DNA of 5,279 nucleotides from Clostridia bacterium (GTDB lineage: Bacteria; Bacillota_E; SLMV01; PUMD01). The translations under genes were made by a program, and so were the position numbers. The notes beneath the pieces are model-generated. The model did no database searches and was not told where the DNA came from. It worked only from the letters and a program-made list of their open reading frames with translations. Positions within the stretch are counted from its first letter, which is position 1, and the number at the start of each line of letters is the position of its first letter. Positions 5,243-5,279 of the stretch are shown here, one piece after another. Where the stretch lies: positions 1-5,279 of the forward strand of contig PWUB01000121.1 of NCBI GenBank assembly GCA_003563755.1. Reading direction: 5' to 3'.

Positions 5243-5279
5243 TCACTTGATCTTCTCGGAGTAGACAGGATGAGCAGGC
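5243..5279 (-). CDS. Possible C-terminal end of another minus-strand gene (partial)
   Basis: On the minus strand one frame reads PAHPVYSEKIK and then TGA at 5245-5243, entering from the right edge. The stop is 45 nt before the lipoprotein start, a spacing compatible with one operon. Only 11 complete sense codons are visible, so the call rests on position and plausible composition alone. Confidence 0.3.
   Translation of the reverse strand, partial: PAHPVYSEKIK

Overview
The window (about 60% GC) reads as a piece of bacterial chromosome from a selenocysteine-using anaerobe. Strong Shine-Dalgarno sequences, GTG and TTG starts and a Gram-positive-looking lipoprotein suggest a high-GC Clostridia-type Firmicute or a deep anaerobic actinobacterial lineage. 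The sequence alone cannot settle which, so this placement is inference.

Layout. Positions 1-649 (minus strand) hold the N-terminal 216 codons of an ABC-2-type membrane permease that runs off the left edge. Positions 650-1030 are a divergent intergenic region with a candidate promoter and operator-like inverted repeat for the plus-strand operon. The core of the window is a tight plus-strand operon: an Lrp/AsnC-family regulator (1031-1483), selA (1512 or 1491 to 2930) and selD (2936-4009). Next comes a lower-GC stretch with no convincing gene (4010-4178), a plausible 53-residue basic small ORF (4179-4340), and a perfect 10-bp hairpin (4394-4418). That hairpin lies between convergent transcription units. 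A predicted lipoprotein of unknown function is on the minus strand (4514-5197), and the last codons of another minus-strand gene may be at the right edge.

How the genes work together. SelD makes selenophosphate from selenide and ATP. SelA uses it to convert Ser-tRNA(Sec) to Sec-tRNA(Sec). The selD gene is itself a selenoprotein gene: its true start is at 2936, and an in-frame TGA at 2999-3001 occupies the catalytic Cys/Sec position of the family (A-G-U-G-C-K). A hairpin 32 nt downstream closely resembles the E. coli fdhF SECIS loop. Making SelD therefore needs the pathway's own product. A caller that treats TGA only as stop would delete the catalytic N-terminus. The Lrp/AsnC protein is a candidate local regulator of Sec synthesis. 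selB and selC were not seen in the window.

No wholly new system is evident. The most notable points are the Sec-containing SelD with its SECIS, the regulator-selA-selD arrangement, and the unexplained small ORFs downstream.
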